Assembly (NCBI GenBank): GCA_945874145.1
Contig: CAMCFN010000034.1
Location: 1-45,580 of the forward strand
DNA from: Akkermansia muciniphila
Lineage (GTDB): Bacteria > Verrucomicrobiota > Verrucomicrobiia > Limisphaerales > SXTU01
DNA: 45,580 bases
Reading direction: 5' to 3'
Shown: in pieces, positions 14,910 through 24,287 of the stretch
Numbering within the stretch: the first letter of the stretch is position 1
Layout: each line of letters begins with the position of its first letter
Notes under the pieces: generated by a model
Databases searched by the model: none
What the model was told of the DNA's origin: nothing
Seen by the model: the letters and a program-made list of their open reading frames with translations, nothing else
Translations under genes and position numbers: made by a program

Positions 14910-17900
14910 TTACTTGCCGCCGGCCGCCAAGCTTTCGAGAAAGTCCACGAGCGAGGCGAGGTCGGTCACGCTAATGCCGGCAGCGAGGCCGTCGGGCATC
15001 AATGACTTCTCCAGCTTCGTGCGCTTGGCGATGTCGGCGGGCTTGAGGGTGATTTCTTGCGCGGTGACGAGGCGGGCGATGATTTTGTCAGCGGCTTCGC
15101 TGATGACGAAGCCTTCGTATTCGGTCTCGCCGTCCTTCATCACGAAGCGGTTTGCCGCAAAGCCCTGCGCGATGCTCTTGCTCGGAATGAGGATGGCCTC
15201 GGCCAGATCGCGACGTTTGTAGATGGTCGCAACCTGCGATAGGATGGGGCCGCGCGCCGGTTCGCTGGGGCTGACGGTGTGGCAGTTCGCGCAGCCGAGC
15301 TGGGCGTAAACGTCCTTGCCGCGCGCGACGGTGCCCTTGGTGGTCAACACGGTGGCGAGCACGTCCTCGACTTTCAACGTGCCGATGAGCGGGCCGGTGG
15401 CGGGGCCGGTCTCCAACTTCAGCCGGTCAATGGCCTTCTTCGCGGCGGTGGCGACGGCTTTGTCGGTGTCGCTGACGGCGGCAAGAATCTTGGGCGCGAG
15501 CGTCTTCTTGTTCGCGCTGATGCTGGCTTCAATCAACTGCGCGCGGCGCTTCGGCTCGGCCCAGCCTGCGTCGAAGGCGGCGGCGATTTCGGCTTTGCCC
15601 TTTTGCTTGTCCTTCAAGCGGTCGTGAATGCGGAGGAGCGCGGTGTCCGCCCAGAGGCTCGTATCGCTGGCGGCCTTCGCGGCTTCGGCGAGGAGCGTGA
15701 CACTTTGTTTCTCCACGAACGTGGAGTTCAGGAACGCCTCGGTCGCGGCGTCCACCACCGGGCCGTCGCCCTTGCTCTGCTTGAGTTTCGCGACGCCCGT
15801 GAGCAAGGCGCGCGTGGTGTCGGCGTTCAGGTCGGACTTCGCAAGCGCGGTGATGGCGGCGGCGCGCACAGTGGGCTGGCTGGCCTCGGCGGTGGCGTTG
15901 CGCGCGAGCAATGCATGCGCGCCCGGCGGCACGGTCTGCGCGCGCGCGAGCTGCTGCACGAGCACCGGCTCGACGCTGGGGTCCTGCTGCGCGAGGGCGA
16001 GGAGTTTGTCGAGGGACGCGCCGCCTTCGAGGCGGTGGCGGTTGAGCTCGCCGGCAAGGAAGACGGCCTCCTTCGCGTCGGCCTTGGCCATCACGGCGGT
16101 GAGGGTGTCGGCAATCTTCTTGGACTCGCTCCATTCCTCGGGCTGGAAGTAAGGCCCGCGCGTGTCGGGCCGCGTGCCCCACGAAGTGCCGGTCCATTTG
16201 CCTTCGAGGAAGTGCAGGCGCGCCAGCGCGGTGAGCAGGCCTTGGCGGCGGGTGAAGTCCGTCTCCTTCGCGAGGCGCGCGAGGAGAGCGTCCACGACGG
16301 CGGGCTCGTGCAAGAGGCGGAGGACGCGGAGGGCGGCGTCGCGCAGGCTGGGAGAATCGGTGCGGTCCACGGCGGCGAGGCAGGCGGCGCTGGCGCGGAG
16401 GGCGATGAGCGCGCGCATCGCGGTGTGGGCGATGGTGGGGTCGGCGTCGGTCAACAGGGGGAGAAGGGCAGAGGAATTAGGGGCAAAGGATTTTGAGCCG
16501 AGACGGGCGGCGGCGACGAGGGCTTCCTTGCGCGTGCGGGCGTCGGGGGATTTCAGCGAGGCCAAGACGGTGGGCGCGGTGACGCTGGCGTTGAGCGTGC
16601 GCTCATCGTCGGTCAGCGCGCGCAAGGCCCAGGCGGCGAGGGTGGGGTCGGCGGTGAGTTTGGCGACGGAGTCGTGGGCTTTTGCGCCGAGGGATTGCGT
16701 CAGCGCGAAGAGCGCGGCGATGCGGGTGGGCAGGGGCTTGGATTTGTCGGCGGCGACGGCGGTCAACGCCTTGGTCGCCTCCTCCTTCGCTCCGCGCCGG
16801 ATGAGCGTCCGCTGCGCTTCGAGGCGCGTGCGGTGGCTCGGGCTTTCGAGCAGCTTCACCAGCTCAACGTCATTGGCCTTAGTGAAGTCGGGCAAAGCGG
16901 GGGCTCGGAAATTTTTCGGCGTCACGCGGACGATGTAGCCCACGTCCATGCCGGCCCAGTTGAAGGTCGCGCCCTTCCAGCTCGCGGCATACACGCGGCT
17001 GGAGGCGTCCACGTCGAGGTCCGTGGGGCGCGTGAACTTGAGGAACTCGGCGGGCTTCTCGGTCTCGGCGAAGGTCGCGCCCTTCGGCGTCACGGCGTGG
17101 CGATAGATGACGCCGCGGCCCCAGTCGGCGGTGAACGGCGCATTCGCCCACGCGGCGGGGAAGCCCGGCTCGGCAATCCACGCGGCCCCGCAACCGGAGC
17201 CGCCGCCGTAGTCGGCGAGCGGCGCGATGAGTTCGTCGGCGAAGTTTTTGTAGAGCGAGGGATAGCCGTGTTCCTCCAGCCCGCTGAAGTGGTGGAAGCG
17301 CACGTCCCAGCCGCCGCCGTCGTTGGTGTTGTCGCGCGCGAAGCTGTCCAACTCGGGGCTGACGGCGGCTTCGAGGATGTTCCGCGTGCCGCGCGCGAAG
17401 AGGTGCAGGCCCGTGCCGTCGGGACGGAAGCGCACGATGCCGCCGGCGCGGAGCTGAAGTTTCCGCCCGTCCGTGCCTTCGGCTTCCATGAAACCGAAGT
17501 CGCCGATGGCCGCGTAAATCCAGCCGTCCGCGCCCAGCTCAATGCCGTTGCTCGTGTGGTCGGCCGGGCGGTCCTTGAAGCCGAAGGCAATGTTCTTGAT
17601 GAGCACCTTCGACTCGTCCGCGTGGCCGTCGCCGTCGCGGTCTATGAACGCGGTGACGTGCGGCGGGTGGAGGCAGATGACGCGGTCGTGGTCCCAAAGC
17701 AGGCCGCGCGGGGAGTCCACGTTGGCGACTAACACCTTCACCTCGTCGGCCTCGCCGTCGCCGTTGGTGTCGCGCACGCGGAGGATGCGGCCGAGGTTCG
17801 GCAGACGCCCGAGCGAACCGTTGCCATCGCTGGAAACGTAGAGCGTGCCGTCCGGCGCGGCGGCGACGAAGACCGGGTAATTCACAGCGGGCGGCGTCGC

Positions 17901-19439
17901 GAAGACCTTCACGTCGAAGCCTTCGGCGGCTTTCACTTCGGCGAGGATGCCGGCGACTTTCTCGGCGTTGACGGGCTTCATCTTCTCGACCTCGGCAACG
18001 GACGGGAGCACGGGCGGTTCCTTGTCGGCGGCCTTGGCTTGTTTGCCTTTCTTGCCAGCAACGGGCGCGGCGGGCGCGGGTTGCGGCGCGCCCTTCTCAC
18101 CGAGCACGGCGAACTCCCAGAAGCTGCCCCAGCCGCCTTGCGTGGAGCCGAGGAAGGTGACGCGCACGTGGCGGGCGCTGGTGGCGGCGAAGTCGTTTTG
18201 CGTCGCGCCGGCCTTGGTGTTCTTCGCGGCGTCGGCGAGCGGCTGCCACTGCTGGCCGTCGGCGGAGGCTTCGAGACGGTAGTGGTAAGTGTTGTTCTGC
18301 GACTCCCAGCGGATGTGAACGCCGGTGATTTTCTGCTCCTTGCCGAGGTCCACTTGGAACGTGTGGCCGGGACCGCCGCCCGCCGCGCACCAACGTGTGT
18401 CGGGGTCGCCGTCAATGGCGTTGCCTGCGTAGTTGCCCTTGCCGGATTCCTCACTCGAAGCCTTCGGGGTGCCGGCGACGGCGAGATTCGGTCGGCCATC
18501 AATCGGCGCGATGACGATGGGCTTGGCTGGCGCGTCGGGCTTCGGCGCGGGCGGCGGCGGCGTGAGCAACTTTGCCTTGGCCGCCGCGCTGGCGACTTGC
18601 TGCGCGGTGGTCGTGGCGGGCGCGGGCTTGAGGTAAGTGGGGTTGAGCTTGTCGCACGACCAGAGCAGGCCGCGCGTGACGAGGTCGAGATAGCGCGGGT
18701 CGGCGACGGTGTCGTTGTTGTGGCCGACGGTGCTGCTGAAGACGCGGGTCTTTCCGCCGGTGCCGTATTGATTAACCCAGGTGACGACCGACTCGACGGC
18801 GCGCTCACTGCCGTCCTTCTGCTTGATGACCTGCTTGCCGCGCATGAGCGGCGTGGCGGTGGGGAAGATTTTGATGTTATTGTAAAGCTCCTCCTTGATG
18901 GTGGTCCACTCGGGCAGGCCGGCCATGATGGGATGGTCCTTCGCGACGGTCGTGAGCTGGATCGGTTCCTGCGGGCCGTGACCGGTGGATTGGAGGCCGA
19001 GGAGGTCGAACCACAGCGCGTCGGGCGAGCCGGGCACGACAGGCTGGCTGATGTTGCCGACGCGGTAGCTGTGCATCGCGCAGTGGAGATTCACGGCGGG
19101 GATGCCGGCGCGGTGCGCGGCGAGGATGTTGTTAACGTAGGCGACGTCTTTCACGTCGGCGGAGCACTCGTCGTGGACGATGACATCGTAGCCCTTGGCC
19201 CAATCGGGCTTCTCGTAAGGCGCGAAGGTCGCGCGCGTGCTGCGGTCGAAGGAATGAATCGCGTCCACCTCCACGTGCGCGCGGGCTTCGAGGCCCTCCT
19301 TGAGAATGAGATGCTGCACCGCGTAGTCGTGGCAGCAGCCGCCGGCGAAGAGCAGCACGCGCAGCGGCTTGGGCGCGGCGGCGAGTGATGTGAGGGCGAA
19401 GCCGGTGAGGAGCGCGGCGAAGAACAGTTTGATTTTCAT
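14910..19439 (-). CDS. secreted ThuA / discoidin / PVC dehydrogenase / HEAT / haem-binding fusion protein
   Basis: A 1509-residue multi-domain exported protein (signal peptide 1-21, MKIKLFFAALLTGFALTSLAAA). Order: ThuA-like glutamine-amidotransferase-fold domain (about 25-265, LLFAGGCCHDY, VHDECSAD, SSTVGHNNDT); an Ala/Pro linker; an F5/8 type C-like carbohydrate-binding domain (about 320-450, NAIDGDPDTRWCA); a PVC-type membrane-bound dehydrogenase propeller (about 505-860, with DTNGDGEAD and DRDGDGHAD calcium-loop-like repeats); HEAT-like helical repeats (about 880-1340); and a C-terminal haem domain with CANCH (about residue 1398). Known relatives are annotated in planctomycetes and Verrucomicrobia as sugar dehydrogenase/cytochromes. 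I infer oxidation of a carbohydrate in the periplasm with electrons passed to the attached c-type haem. The ATG at 19439 is chosen over a TTG two codons upstream. Confidence 0.88.
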   Translation of the reverse strand: MKIKLFFAALLTGFALTSLAAAPKPLRVLLFAGGCCHDYAVQHLILKEGLEARAHVEVDAIHSFDRSTRATFAPYEKPDWAKGYDVIVHDECSADVKDVAYVNNILAAHRAGIPAVNLHCAMHSYRVGNISQPVVPGSPDALWFDLLGLQSTGHGPQEPIQLTTVAKDHPIMAGLPEWTTIKEELYNNIKIFPTATPLMRGKQVIKQKDGSERAVESVVTWVNQYGTGGKTRVFSSTVGHNNDTVADPRYLDLVTRGLLWSCDKLNPTYLKPAPATTTAQQVASAAAKAKLLTPPPPAPKPDAPAKPIVIAPIDGRPNLAVAGTPKASSEESGKGNYAGNAIDGDPDTRWCAAGGGPGHTFQVDLGKEQKITGVHIRWESQNNTYHYRLEASADGQQWQPLADAAKNTKAGATQNDFAATSARHVRVTFLGSTQGGWGSFWEFAVLGEKGAPQPAPAAPVAGKKGKQAKAADKEPPVLPSVAEVEKMKPVNAEKVAGILAEVKAAEGFDVKVFATPPAVNYPVFVAAAPDGTLYVSSDGNGSLGRLPNLGRILRVRDTNGDGEADEVKVLVANVDSPRGLLWDHDRVICLHPPHVTAFIDRDGDGHADESKVLIKNIAFGFKDRPADHTSNGIELGADGWIYAAIGDFGFMEAEGTDGRKLQLRAGGIVRFRPDGTGLHLFARGTRNILEAAVSPELDSFARDNTNDGGGWDVRFHHFSGLEEHGYPSLYKNFADELIAPLADYGGGSGCGAAWIAEPGFPAAWANAPFTADWGRGVIYRHAVTPKGATFAETEKPAEFLKFTRPTDLDVDASSRVYAASWKGATFNWAGMDVGYIVRVTPKNFRAPALPDFTKANDVELVKLLESPSHRTRLEAQRTLIRRGAKEEATKALTAVAADKSKPLPTRIAALFALTQSLGAKAHDSVAKLTADPTLAAWALRALTDDERTLNASVTAPTVLASLKSPDARTRKEALVAAARLGSKSFAPNSSALLPLLTDADPTIAHTAMRALIALRASAACLAAVDRTDSPSLRDAALRVLRLLHEPAVVDALLARLAKETDFTRRQGLLTALARLHFLEGKWTGTSWGTRPDTRGPYFQPEEWSESKKIADTLTAVMAKADAKEAVFLAGELNRHRLEGGASLDKLLALAQQDPSVEPVLVQQLARAQTVPPGAHALLARNATAEASQPTVRAAAITALAKSDLNADTTRALLTGVAKLKQSKGDGPVVDAATEAFLNSTFVEKQSVTLLAEAAKAASDTSLWADTALLRIHDRLKDKQKGKAEIAAAFDAGWAEPKRRAQLIEASISANKKTLAPKILAAVSDTDKAVATAAKKAIDRLKLETGPATGPLIGTLKVEDVLATVLTTKGTVARGKDVYAQLGCANCHTVSPSEPARGPILSQVATIYKRRDLAEAILIPSKSIAQGFAANRFVMKDGETEYEGFVISEAADKIIARLVTAQEITLKPADIAKRTKLEKSLMPDGLAAGISVTDLASLVDFLESLAAGGK

Positions 19440-19523
19440 GGGCAAAGCAACAAGGGCGAGAGTGAAGCGGAGCGGGAAACTGAGGTCAACGTGGGAGACG
19501 GGAGCGTCGGCAAGCTAACGACC

Positions 19524-20375
19524 TCACCGCGCGCTCGCATCGTGCTTGGTATCACGCGGCAACGGCGGCTGCGTGGCCGGCGGCGATGGAGCGGGGCGGA
19601 ACGGCAGCTTCATCAAGCCCCAGAACGTGTGCTCGACCGGCTGCGCGATGCCGAAGTTGCCCGGCTTGCGGTCGCGGGGCAGGTAGTGCGTGCCGAACAC
19701 GATGTCCCACAGCGGGAGGAAGCTGGCGAAGTTCTTGTCCACCGCAGCCGGGTCTTTGGAGTGGTGCCAACGATGATAGACCGGCGACGTCATGACATGC
19801 CGCAGCGGACCCCAATCCCAGTCCACGTCCGCATGGCCGAGCAACGCGAAGACGCCCAGCGCGGGTCCCGCCCCCGCCGCCGCACCCGGACCGAAGCCCA
19901 GCAGCAGGAACGGAAAGAAGAGCAGCGCGTTGGCGACGATGTCGTTCACCGGATGCCCGCGCGCGCTGGCCAACCAGTCCAGCCGCTCTGAGCTGTGATG
20001 CACGGCGTGGAACCGCCACAGCTTGCCGCCGTGAAAGGCGCGGTGAATCCAGTAGAGCAGGAAGTCACCGAGCAGAAAGGCCAGCAGGAATTGTCCCCAG
20101 CCCGGCAGCCGCGCAATCGGACCGAAGCCCTGGTATTGCCCAGCCTTCAGCGCCTCCCACGAGATGACGCCCAGCGGCACGAGGAAGAGCACGGCGACGA
20201 CGCTGATGAAAACGAGGTTGATGGGCTTGGTCACCAGCGCATCGAACGCGTAGAGCAGCGCGTCGGTGAGCATCTGTGGGCGTCGCCAGGGCTGCCCGCG
20301 CTTGTTGCCGCAGAGGTGCTCAACCAGCCAGAACAGGCCGACGAGAAACGCCAAGGAGAAGAGGAGTTGACTCAT
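19524..20375 (-). CDS. sterol desaturase/fatty acid hydroxylase family membrane protein
   Basis: A 283-residue integral membrane protein with about four to five hydrophobic segments. The eight-histidine di-iron signature of the family is visible: HRAFHGG (about residue 112), HAVHHSSERLDW (about 125-136) and HRWHHSKDP (about 205-213). Members use O2 to hydroxylate or desaturate lipids such as sterols, hopanoids, carotenoids or fatty acids; the substrate cannot be told here. The start at MSQLLFSLAFL is chosen because it opens directly into a transmembrane segment; the open frame runs 12 codons further upstream. It lies between two genes of the leftward oxidoreductase cluster, 84 bp after the stop of neither overlapping gene, so operon membership is possible but not shown. 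C-terminal Pro-rich tail. Confidence 0.88.
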   Translation of the reverse strand: MSQLLFSLAFLVGLFWLVEHLCGNKRGQPWRRPQMLTDALLYAFDALVTKPINLVFISVVAVLFLVPLGVISWEALKAGQYQGFGPIARLPGWGQFLLAFLLGDFLLYWIHRAFHGGKLWRFHAVHHSSERLDWLASARGHPVNDIVANALLFFPFLLLGFGPGAAAGAGPALGVFALLGHADVDWDWGPLRHVMTSPVYHRWHHSKDPAAVDKNFASFLPLWDIVFGTHYLPRDRKPGNFGIAQPVEHTFWGLMKLPFRPAPSPPATQPPLPRDTKHDASAR

Positions 20376-20426
20376 GGGCGAGCCGGGGCAAACCGGCTGC
20401 GGCGATTGCAAGTCACCGGCACGGCA

Positions 20427-21806
20427 TCACGCCAATGTCGGCGGCGCGAAGCCCTCGCGATACGTGCGCGAGAGGATTTCCTGGTTCGCCTGGTCGTGGT
20501 TGGTGAAGCGGAAGTTCACGGCGTCCCAGCGGAGTTCTTGGCCGGGGAAACGCGTGGCTTTCGCGGCGAGGAGCGCGGGCTCGGTGATGCGCCAGCCGAT
20601 GGTCAACGGCGTCCAGAGCGGCTTTTTCGCGCCGAGGCAGTTGTCCGCCCAGTCCTTCCAGTGGTGGCGCGGCTCGACGGTCGGGAGCGGCTCGTTGGCG
20701 ACGACCTGGCCCTTGCGGAAGACGGTGATTTTCCCGTCGGCCTGGAGCAGCAACGTGCCCTCGGTGCAGACGACCATCGTATGGTTCGCGCCGACTTTGA
20801 GCGGCGGCAGGTTCAGCGCGGCGAAGGACGGTTGCAGCGCGTCGTCGTTGTAGCGCACGACGAACTTCTCCCGTGCGAATTTCCCGCCGCCCGCGTAGGT
20901 GATGGTGCTTTGGTTGTGCGACGTGTGACTGTTGTTCGAGGCCTTGGGCGTGTGCGTGATGACGGCCTCGGGCGACGGCAGGTCATAGGCGAAGTAGAGC
21001 AGGTCGAGCAGGTGGCAGCCCCAGTCAGCAAGCTGGCCGCCGCCAGTTTCCCAGAACGAACGCCAGCGGCGCGGGGCGAGGTCGTCACTGTAGGGAAGCT
21101 GTTTGGCGAGCGGGCCATTCCAGAGAATCCAGTCGAGATAATCGGGCACGGGCTTGGCGGGCGTGTAGTCGCCCCACGGGTCGCCGAAGTAAGTGCCGCG
21201 CGCGACGCTGCCGGTCCAGACGTAGGCCTCGACGGCTTTGCCGAGCTGGTTCCTGCGGAGGATTTCCACGGCCTGCATACGGCCGGTGTTGCAAGAGCGC
21301 TGGTTGCCCATCTGAGTGATGGAGCCGGGCCGGGCGGCGAGGGCATCGCGCATCAGGCGCAGCTCGTCGAGTTGATGCACGAGCGGCTTCTGGCCGTAGA
21401 GATGCTTCTTGTGCTTGAGCGCCGTGATCATCATCGGCGCGTGATGGAAGTCCGGCGTGGCGACGTTCACGGCATCGAAGTCACCGGCCCGGTTGGCGAA
21501 CACCTCTCTGTAATCCTTCACGCTCCAGGCCTTGGGGAACTCCTTCTTCATCTTGTCCAGCTCGCGCTGGTCCACGTCGCTGAAGCCTGCCCACTCGACT
21601 TGCGGATGGCTCTTCAACGCGTTGCGATCCGCCCCGCCCATGCCGCCGACGCCGATTTGGTAGATGCGCAGTTTACTGTTGAGGTTCGTCTGCGCCCGCG
21701 CGAGCGGCGAGAGCGCGGCGAGGCCGGTGGTGAGCACCGCGCCGGTGCGGAAAAACGTGCGGCGGGTGATGGGGGAGACGGGAGTGGAAGGTTGTTTAGC
21801 GGTCAT
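20427..21806 (-). CDS. Tat-exported Gfo/Idh/MocA family oxidoreductase
   Basis: A 459-residue NAD(P)-dependent oxidoreductase of the Gfo/Idh/MocA family with a twin-arginine signal (SPITRRTFFRTGAVLTTGLAALSPLARA, about 13-40). The Rossmann domain follows (LRIYQIGVGGMGGADRNALKSHPQVEWAGFSDVD, with glycines of the cofactor loop, and the family AVNVATPDFHHAPM and GKKLYGQKPLVHQLDE-like motifs near 115-145; the usual EKP lysine motif reads QKPL). The C-terminal alpha/beta domain binds the sugar. Such Tat-exported members are abundant in PVC bacteria and probably carry bound cofactor into the periplasm, where they act on carbohydrates. It lies in the leftward cluster downstream of the PQQ-like gene (72 bp gap). 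The change from EKP to QKP is common in secreted members. Confidence 0.9.
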   Translation of the reverse strand: MTAKQPSTPVSPITRRTFFRTGAVLTTGLAALSPLARAQTNLNSKLRIYQIGVGGMGGADRNALKSHPQVEWAGFSDVDQRELDKMKKEFPKAWSVKDYREVFANRAGDFDAVNVATPDFHHAPMMITALKHKKHLYGQKPLVHQLDELRLMRDALAARPGSITQMGNQRSCNTGRMQAVEILRRNQLGKAVEAYVWTGSVARGTYFGDPWGDYTPAKPVPDYLDWILWNGPLAKQLPYSDDLAPRRWRSFWETGGGQLADWGCHLLDLLYFAYDLPSPEAVITHTPKASNNSHTSHNQSTITYAGGGKFAREKFVVRYNDDALQPSFAALNLPPLKVGANHTMVVCTEGTLLLQADGKITVFRKGQVVANEPLPTVEPRHHWKDWADNCLGAKKPLWTPLTIGWRITEPALLAAKATRFPGQELRWDAVNFRFTNHDQANQEILSRTYREGFAPPTLA

Positions 21807-21878
21807 GATGTGGGTTGGATACTAAGTCGAAGCGCCGTCTCCTCAAGCAAACTCTCACCACAAGCCGACGGGCGCGAA

Positions 21879-23138
21879 CTACTTCGCCCCGATGCAATAC
21901 AGCGCACGGTTGGAGCGGAGGAGCAGGCGGCTGCCGTCGAAGGCGGGCGTCGAGTTGAAGTAGCCGCGCCGGTTCTCCAGAGAGTTCTCCGCAAGCACCT
22001 GGAACTTCGGCGAGGCCGCGAGCACGACCGCCAGGCCCGTGCGACCGAAGTAGTAGAGCTTGCCGTCGGCGAGGACGGGCGAGGAGTAAATGCCTTGGAG
22101 GCTTTGGTTCAGGCGTTCCTCATAGACCATCTCGCCGGTCTTGGCGTTGACGCAGTAGGCCACCGCGAGCGAATCGCTGGCGAAGTAAAGGTGGCCGTCG
22201 TGGAGCACCGGCGAGGGGACGTTGGAGCCTTTGCCGATTTTCCAAAGCACATGGCTGCCGCTGACTTCGCCGCGACCGCCGGCTTTAATGGCGAGACCGT
22301 TCTGCGGGTTGCGCCCGCCGATGGCGTAGATGATGCCTTCCTTGGCGATGGGCGTGGGGCACATATACCAGCCGATGCCGGTCTGGCAGGTCCAGAGCGG
22401 CGCGCCGGTGTCGGCGTCGAAGCCGAACACCTGCTTGATGCACGCGGCGACGACCTCGGACTTGCCGCCGGGCAGGGCCACGACGAGCGGCGCGTGCCAC
22501 GACTCCGTGATGTCGCGCGCGCGCCACTTCTCCGCGCCGGTTTTCTTATCGAGCGCTACGAGCGCACTACTCTCGACGCTGGCGTTCACGAGCACGAGGT
22601 CCTTGTGCAGCACCGGCGACGTGGCGGAACCCCAGCCGTTCAACTTGTCCCCGACCTTGGTGTTCCACAGTTTCTTGCCCGCGTGGTCGAAGGCGAACAC
22701 GCCAGATTTGCCCCAGAAGACATACACGCGCTCGGCATCGGCCACGGGCGTGCTGGTCGCGTAGCCGTGGTCCTCGCGGATGCCGGACTGCTCGGGCAGA
22801 TCGGCAGGGACGGGCGTGTTCCAGAGCAGCTTGCCGGTGGCGCGGTCGAGGCAGAGCAGGTGGCGCTTCAGGTCATCCAGGCTCGCACCGCGTCCGGGCG
22901 GCACGCCGGTGTAGCAGGTGAGGAAGATTTTGTTGCCGAAGACAACCGGGCTGGAGGTGCCGGGGCCGGGCAGGTCGGTTTTCCACGCCAGGCCATCGGT
23001 GTCGCTCCACTTGAGCGGCGTGCCCTTGGCGTCGCTGACGCCGTTGCCGCCGGGGCCGCGAAACTGCGACCAGTCGGCGGCGACGACGGGGAGGGAAACA
23101 AGGGTGAGGAAAATGGCAAAGTATGACAGCAGGCGCAT
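21879..23138 (-). CDS. secreted PQQ-like beta-propeller protein
   Basis: A 419-residue protein. ATG 23138 opens a signal peptide (MRLLSYFAIFLTLVSLPVVAADW, cleavage after about residue 21); the frame continues upstream without signal-peptide character. The mature part starts WSQFRGPGGNGVSDAKGTPLKWSDTDGLAWKTDLPGPGTSSPVV, the typical opening of PVC outer-membrane-assembly BamB-like/PQQ_2 propellers. Repeats with W-motifs follow (LCLDRATGKLLWNTPV, FAFDHAGKKLWNTKV, VALDKKTGAEKWRARD, FGFDADTGAPLWTCQT, YCVNAKTGEMVYEE), giving an 8-blade propeller. It may be a structural or sugar-binding protein; no PQQ dehydrogenase catalytic residues can be named. It is the most upstream gene of the cluster and diverges from the AraC regulator. 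Confidence 0.87.
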   Translation of the reverse strand: MRLLSYFAIFLTLVSLPVVAADWSQFRGPGGNGVSDAKGTPLKWSDTDGLAWKTDLPGPGTSSPVVFGNKIFLTCYTGVPPGRGASLDDLKRHLLCLDRATGKLLWNTPVPADLPEQSGIREDHGYATSTPVADAERVYVFWGKSGVFAFDHAGKKLWNTKVGDKLNGWGSATSPVLHKDLVLVNASVESSALVALDKKTGAEKWRARDITESWHAPLVVALPGGKSEVVAACIKQVFGFDADTGAPLWTCQTGIGWYMCPTPIAKEGIIYAIGGRNPQNGLAIKAGGRGEVSGSHVLWKIGKGSNVPSPVLHDGHLYFASDSLAVAYCVNAKTGEMVYEERLNQSLQGIYSSPVLADGKLYYFGRTGLAVVLAASPKFQVLAENSLENRRGYFNSTPAFDGSRLLLRSNRALYCIGAK

Positions 23139-23186
23139 GGGCTTGATTTCGCCGGACTCGGCGTTGGAGGCAAGGCCAATTCGCCT

Positions 23187-23220
23187 GCCGTCAAGCGACA
23201 ACCTTCCCCCGCTTGACGGC
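23187..23220. promoter_or_regulatory. 11-bp inverted repeat between divergent PQQ-like and araC-type genes
   Basis: Arms gccgtcaagcg (23187-23197) and cgcttgacggc (23210-23220) are perfect reverse complements separated by 12 nt. They lie centrally in the 99-bp divergent intergenic region, and each arm carries TTGAC facing outward, as a -35 box would. It could be an operator for the adjacent AraC-type regulator, two back-to-back promoters, or a hairpin. Spacing to any -10 box is unclear. Confidence 0.45.
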
Positions 23221-23237
23221 TGGGCTACAGTCCGGGT

Positions 23238-24191
23238 GTGCGCAGCCGCGTCAGCGAACCCTTCACCGAACGCCCCTTCTGGCAGGCGTGGCCCGGCGCG
23301 TGGCATCCGCTGTGCGGCAGTTTCAGCGGCATGGGCTGGAGCTTTGAGTGGCACGACTTCGAGCCGGTGACGCGCGTTGATTGGGGCAAGAGCTTTCATC
23401 CGCAAGGGCTGGAAGTCTGCCTAAACTTGTCGGGGGCGGGGCGCATCGCGACCAGGAAGGACGAGCTGGATGTGCGTCCGGCATCGGCGGTGCTTTATCT
23501 CAGCGGCGACACGCCATTGACCGCGTGGCGCGAGGCCGGGCAGAGGCACCAATTTCTCACGGCGGAGTTCAGCGTGGATTTTCTCCGGCGCAATTTGCCG
23601 CGCGGCCTCGGCCAGGTGCGGCCTTTTGTGCAGCGCGTTCTCGGCGCGAAGAAGCTCACGACTGCCTTGGACACAGGCCAGCCGCTCACGCCGCGGCTGC
23701 GACTGCTTGTGGCGGCGCTGCGCTCACCGCCGGTGAGCGGCGCGGCGCGGACGATGTGGTTCACCGCGAAAGTGTATGAGGTCGCGGCGGAGCTGTTCTT
23801 CGACCATGCGGCGGAGGAGTCATTGTTCTGCACGCGACAGACGCATGTGGCGCAGGAGCGCGTGGAGAAGGCGGCGGCGCTGGTGCGGGCGAATCTCGCC
23901 GAGCCACTGACCTTGGAGGAACTCGGCCAGCGCGTGGGGTGCAGCCCGTTCTACCTGAGCCGCACTTTCACCGAACAGATGGGCATGACCATTTCACAAT
24001 TCCTCCGGCAAGTGCGACTGGAGCGCGCGTCGGAATTGCTGCGCTCAGGCAAGTTCAACGTCACGCAGGCCGCGCTGGAGGTCGGCTACTCTAGTGTCGG
24101 TCATTTTAGCACGGCGTTTCACGAGACGTTCGGCTGCTGTCCAGGGCTGTATCCGCTTCAAATGCCATCGCAGCAGGCAGACAAGGAATGA
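23238..24191 (+). CDS. AraC family transcriptional regulator
   Basis: A 317-residue regulator. The C-terminal 100 residues hold the two-HTH AraC DNA-binding domain: RVEKAAALVRANLAEPLTLEELGQRVGCSPFYLSRTFTEQMGMTISQFLRQVRLERASELLRSGKFNVTQAALEVGYSSVGHFSTAFHETFGCCPGLYP, with the family's GYSSVGHFSTAFHETFG signature at the second HTH. The N-terminal 200 residues are an AraC-type sensor that is not closely recognised (contains SFEWHDFEPVTRVDWGKSFHPQGLEVCLNLSGAG). It is transcribed away from the PQQ-like/Gfo-Idh/ThuA cluster, so it probably controls that cluster in response to a sugar; this is inferred from position only. The start is a GTG at 23238; the next in-frame ATG is 31 codons in and would remove sensor-domain sequence. 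Confidence 0.9.
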   Translation: MRSRVSEPFTERPFWQAWPGAWHPLCGSFSGMGWSFEWHDFEPVTRVDWGKSFHPQGLEVCLNLSGAGRIATRKDELDVRPASAVLYLSGDTPLTAWREAGQRHQFLTAEFSVDFLRRNLPRGLGQVRPFVQRVLGAKKLTTALDTGQPLTPRLRLLVAALRSPPVSGAARTMWFTAKVYEVAAELFFDHAAEESLFCTRQTHVAQERVEKAAALVRANLAEPLTLEELGQRVGCSPFYLSRTFTEQMGMTISQFLRQVRLERASELLRSGKFNVTQAALEVGYSSVGHFSTAFHETFGCCPGLYPLQMPSQQADKE

Positions 24192-24287
24192 GGTCTCCGT
24201 GTGGCAGCAGGAGGCCGAAATCCGCTTTTGCGGAAAAACGTCATTGCAATTCACCGCCCTGCTCGGCATTTTGCGTGCCCTTTGGTT

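Noticed and set aside
19995-23126. 1043-codon open frame on the + strand
   Set aside because: It runs antisense to the desaturase, Gfo/Idh/MocA and PQQ-like genes and has the low-complexity Arg/Val/Gly/Glu composition typical of shadow frames in high-GC DNA.
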